NCBI GenBank assembly: GCA_964440495.1
Contig: CAYTSD010000019.1
Span: forward strand, 1-22,915
DNA: 22,915 nt
Reading direction: 5' to 3'
Source: Benthortus sp964440495
Lineage (GTDB): Archaea > Thermoproteota > Nitrososphaeria_A > Caldarchaeales > Wolframiiraptoraceae
Below are positions 14,936-21,646 of this stretch, in pieces. Made by a program: the position numbers and the translations under genes. Position 1 is the first letter of the stretch. Every line of letters begins with the position of its first letter. Under the pieces are notes generated by a model. It saw only the letters and a list, made by a program, of their open reading frames with translations, was not told the origin of the DNA and ran no database searches.

Positions 14936-15937
14936 CTATGCAGTCTGTCTTATGGTGAAGATAACGTGCTTAATCTTTTTCTCAAGCTGAGATACCAAGT
15001 CCTTAAGCGTCTCTCCCTCAACTACTTCAGCATTTATAGATCTCATCAAGTCTCTACTCTTTTTATTTAAACTTGGGATTACAGCGATTATCTTTCTAGG
15101 GATCTTTACATCCATTGTTTTAACATAAAATGAAATAGCGTCTAAATCCATCGATTTTTTGCTCGAATTCAGTATCTCTATTACCATGTCTGGTTTGTCT
15201 TTTCGTTCTCCATTCTTATCTGTTGCAGCTAGAGTGAAGTTATGTTTTATTCCTGATGTTCCTTCAATTTCCTTATTATATTCGATTATTATCCCGTCTT
15301 GTGAGAGTCTCCTCGATAATTCTGAAAATTCTTCTGGAATTCTTTCAAACATTTCTAATTTGTCTTTGTTTACGAAGTAACTGTTTATGTATGCTATATT
15401 TAATTCATCTTTTCCTTTTTCAAGTCCACATTCTTGACAGATGTAGGTTTCATTTACTATAGGGCTTACAGCTCCGCAGGATAAACATTTATATGCCTTC
15501 CCAAGTTTTCTGTAATCCACCCCAATAGCTTTTAATTCTTTCCGACACTTCGGGCATTCAAGCCTATTTTCCTTTATGAATTCATTATAGAATCCAACGT
15601 ATCCACAGCTTAGATGTTCTATTACTTCTCCTGAAGTTAGTTGAGATGCTCCACACGACATGCACGTAAGCCTTATGGATAGTTTAGTGTTTCCGCATTC
15701 TGGGCAGGAAAACTGTGAAAGAACAATGCTTCTCTCAACTATTCCGCTTCTTTCCAATTCCTCTAGAAGAGATAGGCTGTCGTATCCGTCAACGCCTAGC
15801 GCTTCCTCGATGAGTGGGTATGTAACAGTTCCCTTCTTTATGTGCGGTTTAATAACACCGATGTTCGATTTCTTTAAATATCTAATAACTGTTCGCAAAT
15901 CGTCTTTAAACGTAAGGCTACGATTTTTGCTTATCAT
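14936..15937 (-). CDS. TackOD1 zinc protein with a nuclease-like C-terminus
   Basis: A 333-residue soluble protein. Residues 1-75 form a small helical or winged-helix-like lead. Residues 76-172 match TackOD1 (Thaumarchaeal output domain 1): Cys pairs at 78/81, 92/95, 128/131, 151/154 and 167/170, the IEHLSCG block (106-112), and CPKCRKELKAIGVDYRKLG (128-146). Residues 215-315 (EIEGTSGIKHNFTLAATD, then KPDMVIEIL, then RKIIAVIPSL) look like the PD-(D/E)XK endonuclease fold found in archaeal regulators. The usual Asp after H-x-F is Thr, and the E-x-K lysine is Leu, so it is probably catalytically dead. It leads the GT2/GT-C genes with 20 bases spacing, suggesting control of glycan synthesis. The gene is AT-rich relative to its neighbours. 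TackOD1 identity is fairly firm; the role is inferred. Confidence 0.75.
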   Translation of the reverse strand: MISKNRSLTFKDDLRTVIRYLKKSNIGVIKPHIKKGTVTYPLIEEALGVDGYDSLSLLEELERSGIVERSIVLSQFSCPECGNTKLSIRLTCMSCGASQLTSGEVIEHLSCGYVGFYNEFIKENRLECPKCRKELKAIGVDYRKLGKAYKCLSCGAVSPIVNETYICQECGLEKGKDELNIAYINSYFVNKDKLEMFERIPEEFSELSRRLSQDGIIIEYNKEIEGTSGIKHNFTLAATDKNGERKDKPDMVIEILNSSKKSMDLDAISFYVKTMDVKIPRKIIAVIPSLNKKSRDLMRSINAEVVEGETLKDLVSQLEKKIKHVIFTIRQTA

Positions 15938-15958
15938 GAGCTTTTTCAGAACATCATC

Positions 15959-15966
15959 AATATATA
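15959..15966. promoter_or_regulatory. Shared divergent TATA box
   Basis: The near-palindromic aatatata at 15959-15966 (continuing into ctcacc) lies about 25 bases from the TackOD1 ATG (15937, minus) and about 24 bases from the ATG of the small plus-strand gene (15986). One element could drive two leaderless transcripts in opposite directions. Confidence 0.5.
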
Positions 15967-15985
15967 CTCACCGTTTAAAAACGTC

Positions 15986-16150
15986 ATGATGTTTCATTCT
16001 TCAAATCTTCAAATTAGAACCAGTAGCAAAATTCACGAAATCCATCTGATTACTAGAGAAAATAAATTGAGACGTCTTATTGTTTACGATTTACGTGACT
16101 TAGAGATGGAGGAGCTTGTTCATTATTTAATTATTCGGCAAATAACGTAG
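15986..16150 (+). CDS. Small protein of unknown function (54 residues)
   Basis: ATG 15986 (a second ATG follows at once) opens a 54-codon frame ending at TAG 16148-16150. The product starts MMFHSSNLQIRTS and continues with a charged, amphipathic part (ITRENKLRRLIVYDLRDLEM, then EELVHYLIIRQIT). I do not recognise the family. Support comes from the TATA at a leaderless distance (about 24 bases), the coding-like composition, and a hairpin starting 10 bases after the stop. It is divergent from TackOD1 and shares its promoter region, so a link to the glycan cluster is possible but unproven. It could also be a chance frame in an AT-rich spacer. Confidence 0.4.
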   Translation: MMFHSSNLQIRTSSKIHEIHLITRENKLRRLIVYDLRDLEMEELVHYLIIRQIT

Positions 16151-16159
16151 TCTTTCACC

Positions 16160-16211
16160 CATCTTAGATGCGGGGGCTAAGATGATGCGGCTCAGCCGTT
16201 TAAACGATTTT
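16160..16211 (+). terminator. Hairpins plus T run after the small gene
   Basis: CATCTTAG (16160-16167) and CTAAGATG (16177-16184) form a perfect eight-pair stem with a nine-base loop, ten bases after the small gene's stop. A second short palindrome, cggctcagccg, follows, then a T-rich run ending near 16211. It may serve as a terminator, or it may be a structured RNA or protein-binding site. The remaining bases to 16376 hold only the upstream region of the proteasome gene. Confidence 0.45.
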
Positions 16212-16376
16212 TCAATACTATTTCTGTGTTAGATTTTATTTTTCTAGGAGGGCTTGTGAAAGAGGGTGTATTAATAACCCTTATCCGGATTTCATCGTAA
16301 ACATTTTTAACCAGCTTTGTAGCTATTTTTTGCGGTAGTAAGGCTTTCGACGCCTCCTGATAAGGTGTTTAGTTCC

Positions 16377-17039
16377 ATGTTCTTTCAGAGAGAGATTAGA
16401 GACCGTAACCTTAAGACCGGGACTACGACTGTAGGTCTCGTGGTTAAGGATGGGGTGGCTCTGGCGACCGATACGAGGGTGACCTCCGGATACTTCGTAG
16501 CCCATAGGAAGGGTAAGAAACTCTTCCCCCTCGCTGACTACGCCGCGATAACGATAGCTGGGAGAGTTGCCGACGCACAGACCCTAATAGACGTTCTTAA
16601 AGCGAATCTGGGGTACTATATGTCGAGTTGGGGGAGACCTATGCCTATCGCCACGGCCGCGAGGCTTGCGGCAAACTTCATGTTCCGCTCAAGATACTTT
16701 CCCTACGTAGCTCAGCTGATAATCGCTGGAGTGGATGAAAGCGGGCCTCACATGTTTAACGTGGATTTACTTGGTTCACTAACTGAGGAAACCCTAATCT
16801 CAACTGGCTCAGGCTCACCTGTAGCCTACGGAATCCTTGAAAGCGAATATGACCCTGAGATGAGCGTCGAGGAGGCTGTTAAGCTTGCCTTCAAGGCTGT
16901 GGTGGCGGCGATACAGCGTGACATAGGCTCAGGAGACAGTGTTGACGCAGCATATATCAAGGTTGGAGATAAGTATAGGGAGCTTACACGTGAGGAGAAG
17001 AAGCCCCTCTACTCAAAATATGTGAAAACGGTTTACTAG
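16377..17039 (+). CDS. psmB: Proteasome beta subunit, catalytic
   Basis: The protein-cutting subunit of the archaeal 20S proteasome, which degrades unfolded or tagged proteins in the cytoplasm. A short propeptide (MFFQREIRDRNLKTG) ends at the Gly-Thr cleavage site. The mature enzyme begins TTTVGLVV with the catalytic Thr, and the partners Asp17 (ALATDTR) and Lys33 (HRKGKKLF) are in the right places, so it is active. SGSGSPVAYGILE and DSVDAAYIK near the end are typical. ATG 16377 is preferred, with a GGTG stretch nine bases upstream; GTG 16365 would add four residues to the part that is cut off. It is followed after 11 bases by fttA, an order also seen in Methanocaldococcus (MJ1237/MJ1236). 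Confidence 0.96.
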   Translation: MFFQREIRDRNLKTGTTTVGLVVKDGVALATDTRVTSGYFVAHRKGKKLFPLADYAAITIAGRVADAQTLIDVLKANLGYYMSSWGRPMPIATAARLAANFMFRSRYFPYVAQLIIAGVDESGPHMFNVDLLGSLTEETLISTGSGSPVAYGILESEYDPEMSVEEAVKLAFKAVVAAIQRDIGSGDSVDAAYIKVGDKYRELTREEKKPLYSKYVKTVY

Positions 17040-17050
17040 GCTTCACGATC

Positions 17051-18973
17051 ATGACTCAACAGCTCTTCTCACTGGACAGGCTTAGGCAGGAAATAGCTAG
17101 ATACTTCTCTGTTGTAAACCCCATGGAGTCGGGGATAACGAAGATAGAGTTCGAAGGGCCGCGGATAGCAATCTATACACGTAACCCAGAGGTCTTCGCC
17201 AATCAGGATCAGGTTGCGAAGGACTTGGTGAACCTCATCAAGAAGAGGGTTGTAATAAGGTCTGATGAGTCTATAAGGCTCTCAAAGAAGGATGTCGAGG
17301 AGAAGATAAAGAAGAGTATATCAGGTGTTCAGGAGCTAATATTCAACGATCTTTTAGGAGAGGTTGTAGTTGAACTTGACCCGAATGCCCCTCAGCCGGA
17401 TGATGCTGAGATAAAGTTGCTAAGCGCTGAAACAAGTTGGGTGATTAGGGTTGAGCGTCAGCCACCCATGCAGACGAAGACTATAGAGCATGTGAAGAAG
17501 GTTATCTACGGTGACCCGCAGTATAGGCTTCAGGCGCTTAGAAAAATAGGTGAGAAGGTTTTCAGGAATCAGGTCTTCGAGACGACCGACGCTGTGATAA
17601 CGATTCTCGGCTCAGGTAGACAGGTTGGAAGGTCAGCGATACTTCTCCAGACAAGTGAGAGCAAAGTTCTCCTAGACTGCGGCTACTCTCCAAGCGGGTC
17701 AAGAAACCTCGAGATGTTCCCGAGACTTGACCTAATAGAAAACCTAGTAGAGGAGCTTGACGCAGTTATCGTAACCCACGCCCACCTTGACCACATGGGA
17801 ATGGTTCCCTACCTATTCAAGTATGATTACCGCGGCCCAGTCTACTGCACCGAGCCTACTCTTCCTCTAATGCTTATGCAGCAGCTTGACTTCATCAACG
17901 TGGCTGGAAAGGAGGGTGTCTTCCCACCCTACACCGAGAGCGACGTAAGGCTCGCCGTCCAGCATACTATCCCGATGAAGTATGGCGTCGTCACGAACAT
18001 AACCCCAGACATAAGAATAACGTTCTACAACGCTGGCCATATACTTGGCTCCTCAATAATTCATATCCACATAGGTGAGGGATTCCACAACGTTATCTAC
18101 ACAGGTGACTTCAAGTTCGAGAACAGTCGAACCTTGGATGCAAGCGCATTCAAGTTCCCGAGGGCTGAGACCTTGATTATGGAGAGTACATACGGTGCAA
18201 CCCCTGTCCCCTTCACGAGGAAGGAGAGTGAGCAGATGCTGGCTGAGTATGTGAAGAAGACTATTGAGAGGGGAGGGAAGGTGATTATCCCCGTTCCAGC
18301 CGTTGGCCGTGCACAGGAGATAATGCTTGTGCTTAATCACCTCTTCTCCCAGGGAGAGATACCTGAGGTACCGGTTTTCCTCGACGGTCTGGTCATAGAA
18401 GCCACAGCGATACATACAGCCTTTCCAGAATATCTTGGAAAAGAGATTAGGGGCAGGATAAGTGAGCTTGGAAACGTCTTCCTAACGGAGTACTTCACAC
18501 CAGTCAAGAGTCCTCAGCAGAGAGAAGAGGTTCTAAACATGCAGGGCCCCATGATAGTTATGGCCACGTCAGGCATGCTTGAGGGAGGGCCAGTCCTCGC
18601 ATACCTCCGGGAGTATGCCTCCGATGATAGAAACCTCCTAATGTTCGTAAGCTATCAGGTTGAGGGAACCCTCGGTAGAAAGCTTCTGAAAGGTGTTCGT
18701 GAGATACATCTGATAGGTGATATGGGTAAAACCGAGATAATAAACGTGAATATGGAGATAACGAAGGTTGACGGATTCTCGGGACACTCGAGTAGGCAGC
18801 AGCTCCTAGCATATCTTAAGGCGTTCCAGCCTAAGCCTAGAAACCTTATTCTGGTTCACGGTGAGCCTGAAGCGGTTTCAAGCCTCGCTAAAAGTGCCTC
18901 TAGGATTCTTCCATCAACTAGAGTGTTCACTCCACTTAACCTAGAGTCGATAACTCTGGCCACACGCACCTAG
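17051..18973 (+). CDS. fttA: FttA/aCPSF1 termination nuclease (KH, beta-CASP)
   Basis: A 640-residue archaeal CPSF73-like ribonuclease, the general 3'-end and transcription termination factor, which cleaves U-rich nascent RNA and releases RNA polymerase. Two N-terminal KH-type domains (about 1-75 and 76-145) are followed by the metallo-beta-lactamase part with THAHLDHMG (His243, His245, Asp247, His248), then GHILGSS and TGDFKFE. The beta-CASP insertion carries GGKVIIPVPAVGRAQE, and the end has SGHSSRQQL and LVHGEP. The length is typical. It begins 11 bases after psmB and is probably co-transcribed with it. Its last four bases overlap the convergent coiled-coil gene. Confidence 0.97.
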   Translation: MTQQLFSLDRLRQEIARYFSVVNPMESGITKIEFEGPRIAIYTRNPEVFANQDQVAKDLVNLIKKRVVIRSDESIRLSKKDVEEKIKKSISGVQELIFNDLLGEVVVELDPNAPQPDDAEIKLLSAETSWVIRVERQPPMQTKTIEHVKKVIYGDPQYRLQALRKIGEKVFRNQVFETTDAVITILGSGRQVGRSAILLQTSESKVLLDCGYSPSGSRNLEMFPRLDLIENLVEELDAVIVTHAHLDHMGMVPYLFKYDYRGPVYCTEPTLPLMLMQQLDFINVAGKEGVFPPYTESDVRLAVQHTIPMKYGVVTNITPDIRITFYNAGHILGSSIIHIHIGEGFHNVIYTGDFKFENSRTLDASAFKFPRAETLIMESTYGATPVPFTRKESEQMLAEYVKKTIERGGKVIIPVPAVGRAQEIMLVLNHLFSQGEIPEVPVFLDGLVIEATAIHTAFPEYLGKEIRGRISELGNVFLTEYFTPVKSPQQREEVLNMQGPMIVMATSGMLEGGPVLAYLREYASDDRNLLMFVSYQVEGTLGRKLLKGVREIHLIGDMGKTEIINVNMEITKVDGFSGHSSRQQLLAYLKAFQPKPRNLILVHGEPEAVSSLAKSASRILPSTRVFTPLNLESITLATRT

Positions 18974-19311
18974 CCGTGTATTCTCAGCTCGGTCTCACGG
19001 GGAACAGCTAAGATGACAGGGCTCTTAATCAGGTACATCCTCCCTCCACGGCTCTGGATAAGCTTCTTCACCTCTCCGAGAGTTTTCTTAGCTTCTTCAG
19101 GGTCACTGTAGTTCAGCGAGAATAGGACTATCTCCCCCTCTCCAACCTTTCTAGCCACCTCTTCAGCGCAGCCGTTAAGCAGCTTATAGTAGCTTACCCT
19201 CTGCCTGATGAGGGAGTCTACCTTGTCCTCGACTTCCCTCGACCTCTGGAGAATGCTTTGCACCTCCTCTTCAATCTCCCTTAGAACCCTGCTCTCAAAC
19301 TCGGCCTCCAT
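18970..19311 (-). CDS. Coiled-coil protein of unknown function
   Basis: A 113-residue soluble protein I do not recognise. The first half (MEAEFESRVLREIEEEVQ and on to about residue 50) is a charged helix with heptad character. The second half alternates strands and helices (GEIVLFSLNYSDPEEAKK, then GGRMYLIKSPVILAVPRE), a small alpha/beta fold. ATG 19311 is chosen because the coiled coil begins there; in-frame ATGs at 19359 and 19389 would add poorly structured residues. It is divergent from the LSm/eL37 pair and its 3' end overlaps fttA by four bases. Its coding character is convincing; no function is offered. Confidence 0.65.
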   Translation of the reverse strand: MEAEFESRVLREIEEEVQSILQRSREVEDKVDSLIRQRVSYYKLLNGCAEEVARKVGEGEIVLFSLNYSDPEEAKKTLGEVKKLIQSRGGRMYLIKSPVILAVPRETELRIHG

Positions 19312-19495
19312 CCCAGTTAGGGGTGGTGAAGCTCTCCGAGAAAAAGATACCTCCCCCATGATAGGATGACTGATATCGGTGTAGCACATGGATTGGTTGA
19401 GGGTATTATCCTAGGTCCTCTTCCCAAGCCTTCTGGAAGCGATAGATTTAATACTCGATGGAAACTGCCTTGAATCTGAGAAGGGGCTGAGAGTC

Positions 19496-19747
19496 TTGTC
19501 AAGCGATATATCCCTCCGAATACTCTCCCAAAGCTTGAGGAACACGGTTCTCGTAAGGCTGAGAAGCGGGAAAATGCTACGGGGAATCCTCCAAGGATAC
19601 GACCAACACATGAACCTAGTCCTAGAGCGGGCGGAGGAGATAGTCGAGGGAAACACCCCTCAGAAACCGCTCGGAACAATCGTCGTAAGAGGAGACAACA
19701 TAGTCATGGTCTCACCCACAGTGAAGCAGGAGAGTAAGCAGCCATGA
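19496..19747 (+). CDS. LSm (Sm-like archaeal) RNA-binding protein
   Basis: An 83-residue Sm-fold protein that forms a heptameric ring binding U-rich RNA. The Sm1 motif is NTVLVRLRSGKMLRGILQGYD...MNLVLERAEE, and Sm2 is IVVRGDNIVMVSP (about 62-74). It starts at TTG 19496, since no ATG or GTG fits before the conserved fold. Its stop overlaps the ATG of eL37 (ATGA at 19744-19747), and this LSm-L37e order is widely kept in archaea, tying the protein to RNA metabolism and translation. A TATA-like atttaatac lies about 48 bases upstream. Confidence 0.95.
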   Translation: MSSDISLRILSQSLRNTVLVRLRSGKMLRGILQGYDQHMNLVLERAEEIVEGNTPQKPLGTIVVRGDNIVMVSPTVKQESKQP

Positions 19748-19920
19748 CCAAGGGAACCCCCTCCTTCGGAAAAAGAAACAAGGTAGTCCACATAAGATGT
19801 AGAAGATGTGGAAGGCACTCCTTCAACGTCTCAAAGGGAAGGTGCTCCCACTGCGGCTTCGGCGAAACAAAGAAATGGCGTAAATACAGGTGGCTAACCC
19901 CCAAGAAGCTCCTATCCTAA
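19744..19920 (+). CDS. rpl37e: Large-subunit ribosomal protein eL37 (L37e)
   Basis: A 58-residue zinc-ribbon ribosomal protein that binds 23S rRNA. It begins MTKGTPSFGKRNKVVHIRC and has the C4 zinc site Cys19, Cys22, Cys34, Cys37 (CRRC, CSHC), then GFGETKKWRKYRW, all typical of L37e. The ATG overlaps the LSm stop by four bases, so translation is coupled. The length is normal for archaea. Confidence 0.97.
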   Translation: MTKGTPSFGKRNKVVHIRCRRCGRHSFNVSKGRCSHCGFGETKKWRKYRWLTPKKLLS

Positions 19921-19952
19921 AAACAAAGCTTAAGAACACCCAGCAAACCACC

Positions 19953-19958
19953 TATATA
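19953..19958 (+). promoter_or_regulatory. TATA box of tRNA-Ala
   Basis: tatata lies about 22-24 bases before the tRNA 5' end at 19977, normal archaeal spacing. Confidence 0.6.
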
Positions 19959-19976
19959 CCGAGGGAAAAGTAGTGT

Positions 19977-20048
19977 GGGCCGGTAGATCAGTGGGAGATC
20001 GCCCGCTTGGCGTGCGGGAGGCCGCGGGTTCAAATCCCGCCCGGTCCA
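19977..20048 (+). tRNA. tRNA-Ala(GGC)
   Basis: A complete 72-base tRNA without encoded CCA. Acceptor GGGCCGG pairs with CCGGTCC, including G3-U70, the alanine identity pair. The D arm is GATC/GATC, the anticodon stem CCCGC/GCGGG encloses TTGGCGT with anticodon GGC, and the T arm is GCGGG TTCAAAT CCCGC. No intron is present. Position 73 is A. The argH gene starts within 11-23 bases of its 3' end, so the tRNA and argH may share a transcript. Confidence 0.97.
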
Positions 20049-20070
20049 CATATTTCTCTTGGCTGGGAGT

Positions 20071-21576
20071 GTGTCTGGTTTGGGCGGCGGGGTTTATCGT
20101 TCGAGGCTGTCTAAGCCTTTGGATGAGGATGCCTTTCATTATCTCTCCTCCCTTTCCGAGGATGCTGAAATCTTCCTCGAGGACATTCTCGGGACCGAGG
20201 CTCATGTCGTGATGCTTTATGAGCAGGGTCTGCTAAGCCGCTTAGAGGTCTCCAAGATTCTCTCAGCCATTGAGCGGCTGAGAAGTCTCTGGATAGATGG
20301 TAAACTAAGCCTCGAAGGAGAATATGAGGATGTCCACGAGTTTATCGAGGCCTTCATCCTAAAGGAGGCCGGAATAGAGGTTGGCGGAAAAGTTCACACT
20401 GGAAGATCTAGGAATGATCAGGTTGCCTTGGATATGAGGCTCAGGGTTAGAGGATATCTTCTAGAGATTTGGAGGCTTCTCCTCGACTTAGCTGAGACTC
20501 TTCTATCAAGAGCTGAGGAGGAGCAGGGAACAATCATGGTTCTATACACCCATCTCCAGCACGCCCAGATAGGGTATCTCTCCCACTACTTCCTAGCGCA
20601 TCTAGACCAGCTTCTCAGAGACTTAGAGAGGTTGAAATCCTGTTACAGAAGGGTTAATCGTTCCCCGCTGGGCGCCTCAGCCATAGGAGGCTCTATTCTT
20701 CCACTTAACAGGCTTAGGGTCGCGGAACTCCTAGGATTCGAGGGGATAATTGAGAATTCGGTCGATGCTGTTAGCTCAAGAGACTTCGTCCTAGAGGCTG
20801 CCTCCGTCTCCGCAATATTGATGGCTCACCTAAGCCGTATCGCCGAGGACCTGGTGGTCTGGTCTTCAACAGAGTTCGGCTACGTGGAGCTTCCCGACGA
20901 GTTGGCCTCACCCTCAAGCATTATGCCGCAGAAAAAGAACCCCTGTATATTGGAGCTTCTCAGAGCGAGAGCTGGAAAAGTCTTCGGCCTCCTAACAAGC
21001 CTCCTCTCAATAGTTAAGGGTGTCCCAACAGGATACAATAGGGACCTACAGGAGTCCAAGCCATCTCTCTGGGAGATCCTAAAAACCACCAGAGACTCTC
21101 TCAAAATTTTAGGAAAAGTCTTTAAGGGAATGACCGTTAAACGTGAGAGGCTTCTTGAAGCCGCCTCGAAAAGCTACGCACCCGCAGTCGACCTAGCCGA
21201 GCTTCTCATAAAACATTCAGGCCTCTCCTTGAGGGAGGCGCATAGAGTTGTAGGAGAACTTGTTAGACGATTCACCGAAGAAGGGCGGGGTCTGAGAAGC
21301 CTAGACCCGGAGACTCTAAGAAACATCTCACAGCAGGTTCTAGGGAGAGCCATCTCCCTGCCTGAGAACACTCTAAACATTCTAAAGGATGTTTCAAGGA
21401 TTCCTCTAGAAAGAGCTACCAGAGGCTCCCCCAACCCCAAGGAGATTAAGAGGATGATAGAGGAAAGGAGACGGGTCTTAGACGAGGCTGAAGCCGAACT
21501 CAAATCTGAAGTGAAGAAAATTAGAGAAAGAGAGGAAAAATTGAAAGAAATCATATCAAAGCTTATAAGTAAATAA
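20071..21576 (+). CDS. argH: Argininosuccinate lyase
   Basis: A 501-residue enzyme of the fumarase/aspartase superfamily that splits argininosuccinate into arginine and fumarate, the last step of arginine synthesis. Visible motifs: VYRSRLSKPLDEDA near the start, GGKVHTGRSRNDQVALDMRL (substrate binding), THLQHAQIG with the catalytic His, and the signature SSIMPQKKNP with the catalytic loop at Ser282. A charged helical extension of about 40 residues ends the protein. GTG 20071 (MSGLGGGVYRSRL) is preferred; TTG 20059 would add four residues. It starts just downstream of tRNA-Ala. argG follows after 70 bases but has its own TATA box. Confidence 0.96.
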   Translation: MSGLGGGVYRSRLSKPLDEDAFHYLSSLSEDAEIFLEDILGTEAHVVMLYEQGLLSRLEVSKILSAIERLRSLWIDGKLSLEGEYEDVHEFIEAFILKEAGIEVGGKVHTGRSRNDQVALDMRLRVRGYLLEIWRLLLDLAETLLSRAEEEQGTIMVLYTHLQHAQIGYLSHYFLAHLDQLLRDLERLKSCYRRVNRSPLGASAIGGSILPLNRLRVAELLGFEGIIENSVDAVSSRDFVLEAASVSAILMAHLSRIAEDLVVWSSTEFGYVELPDELASPSSIMPQKKNPCILELLRARAGKVFGLLTSLLSIVKGVPTGYNRDLQESKPSLWEILKTTRDSLKILGKVFKGMTVKRERLLEAASKSYAPAVDLAELLIKHSGLSLREAHRVVGELVRRFTEEGRGLRSLDPETLRNISQQVLGRAISLPENTLNILKDVSRIPLERATRGSPNPKEIKRMIEERRRVLDEAEAELKSEVKKIREREEKLKEIISKLISK

Positions 21577-21617
21577 GTTATTCTTCAATCCTATTTATAA
21601 ACATGTAAGGAAGTATT

Positions 21618-21625
21618 CATAAATA
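21618..21625 (+). promoter_or_regulatory. TATA box of argG
   Basis: cataaata, centred 25 bases before the argG ATG at 21647, predicts a leaderless transcript. A second TATA-like tttataaac lies about 25 bases further upstream (around 21594-21602). Confidence 0.55.
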
Positions 21626-21646
21626 AGTGTATCTCCGAGAAAGAGC

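Noticed and set aside
15986..16050. Possible C/D box guide RNA (ATGATGT box and CTGA about 55 bases apart)
   Set aside because: There is no terminal stem and no internal D'/C' pair, and the same bases fit a small coding frame better.
19366..19476. A 35-codon plus-strand frame starting MTDIGVAHGLVEG upstream of LSm
   Set aside because: Very short, overlaps the possible upstream starts of the minus-strand gene, and no family is recognised.
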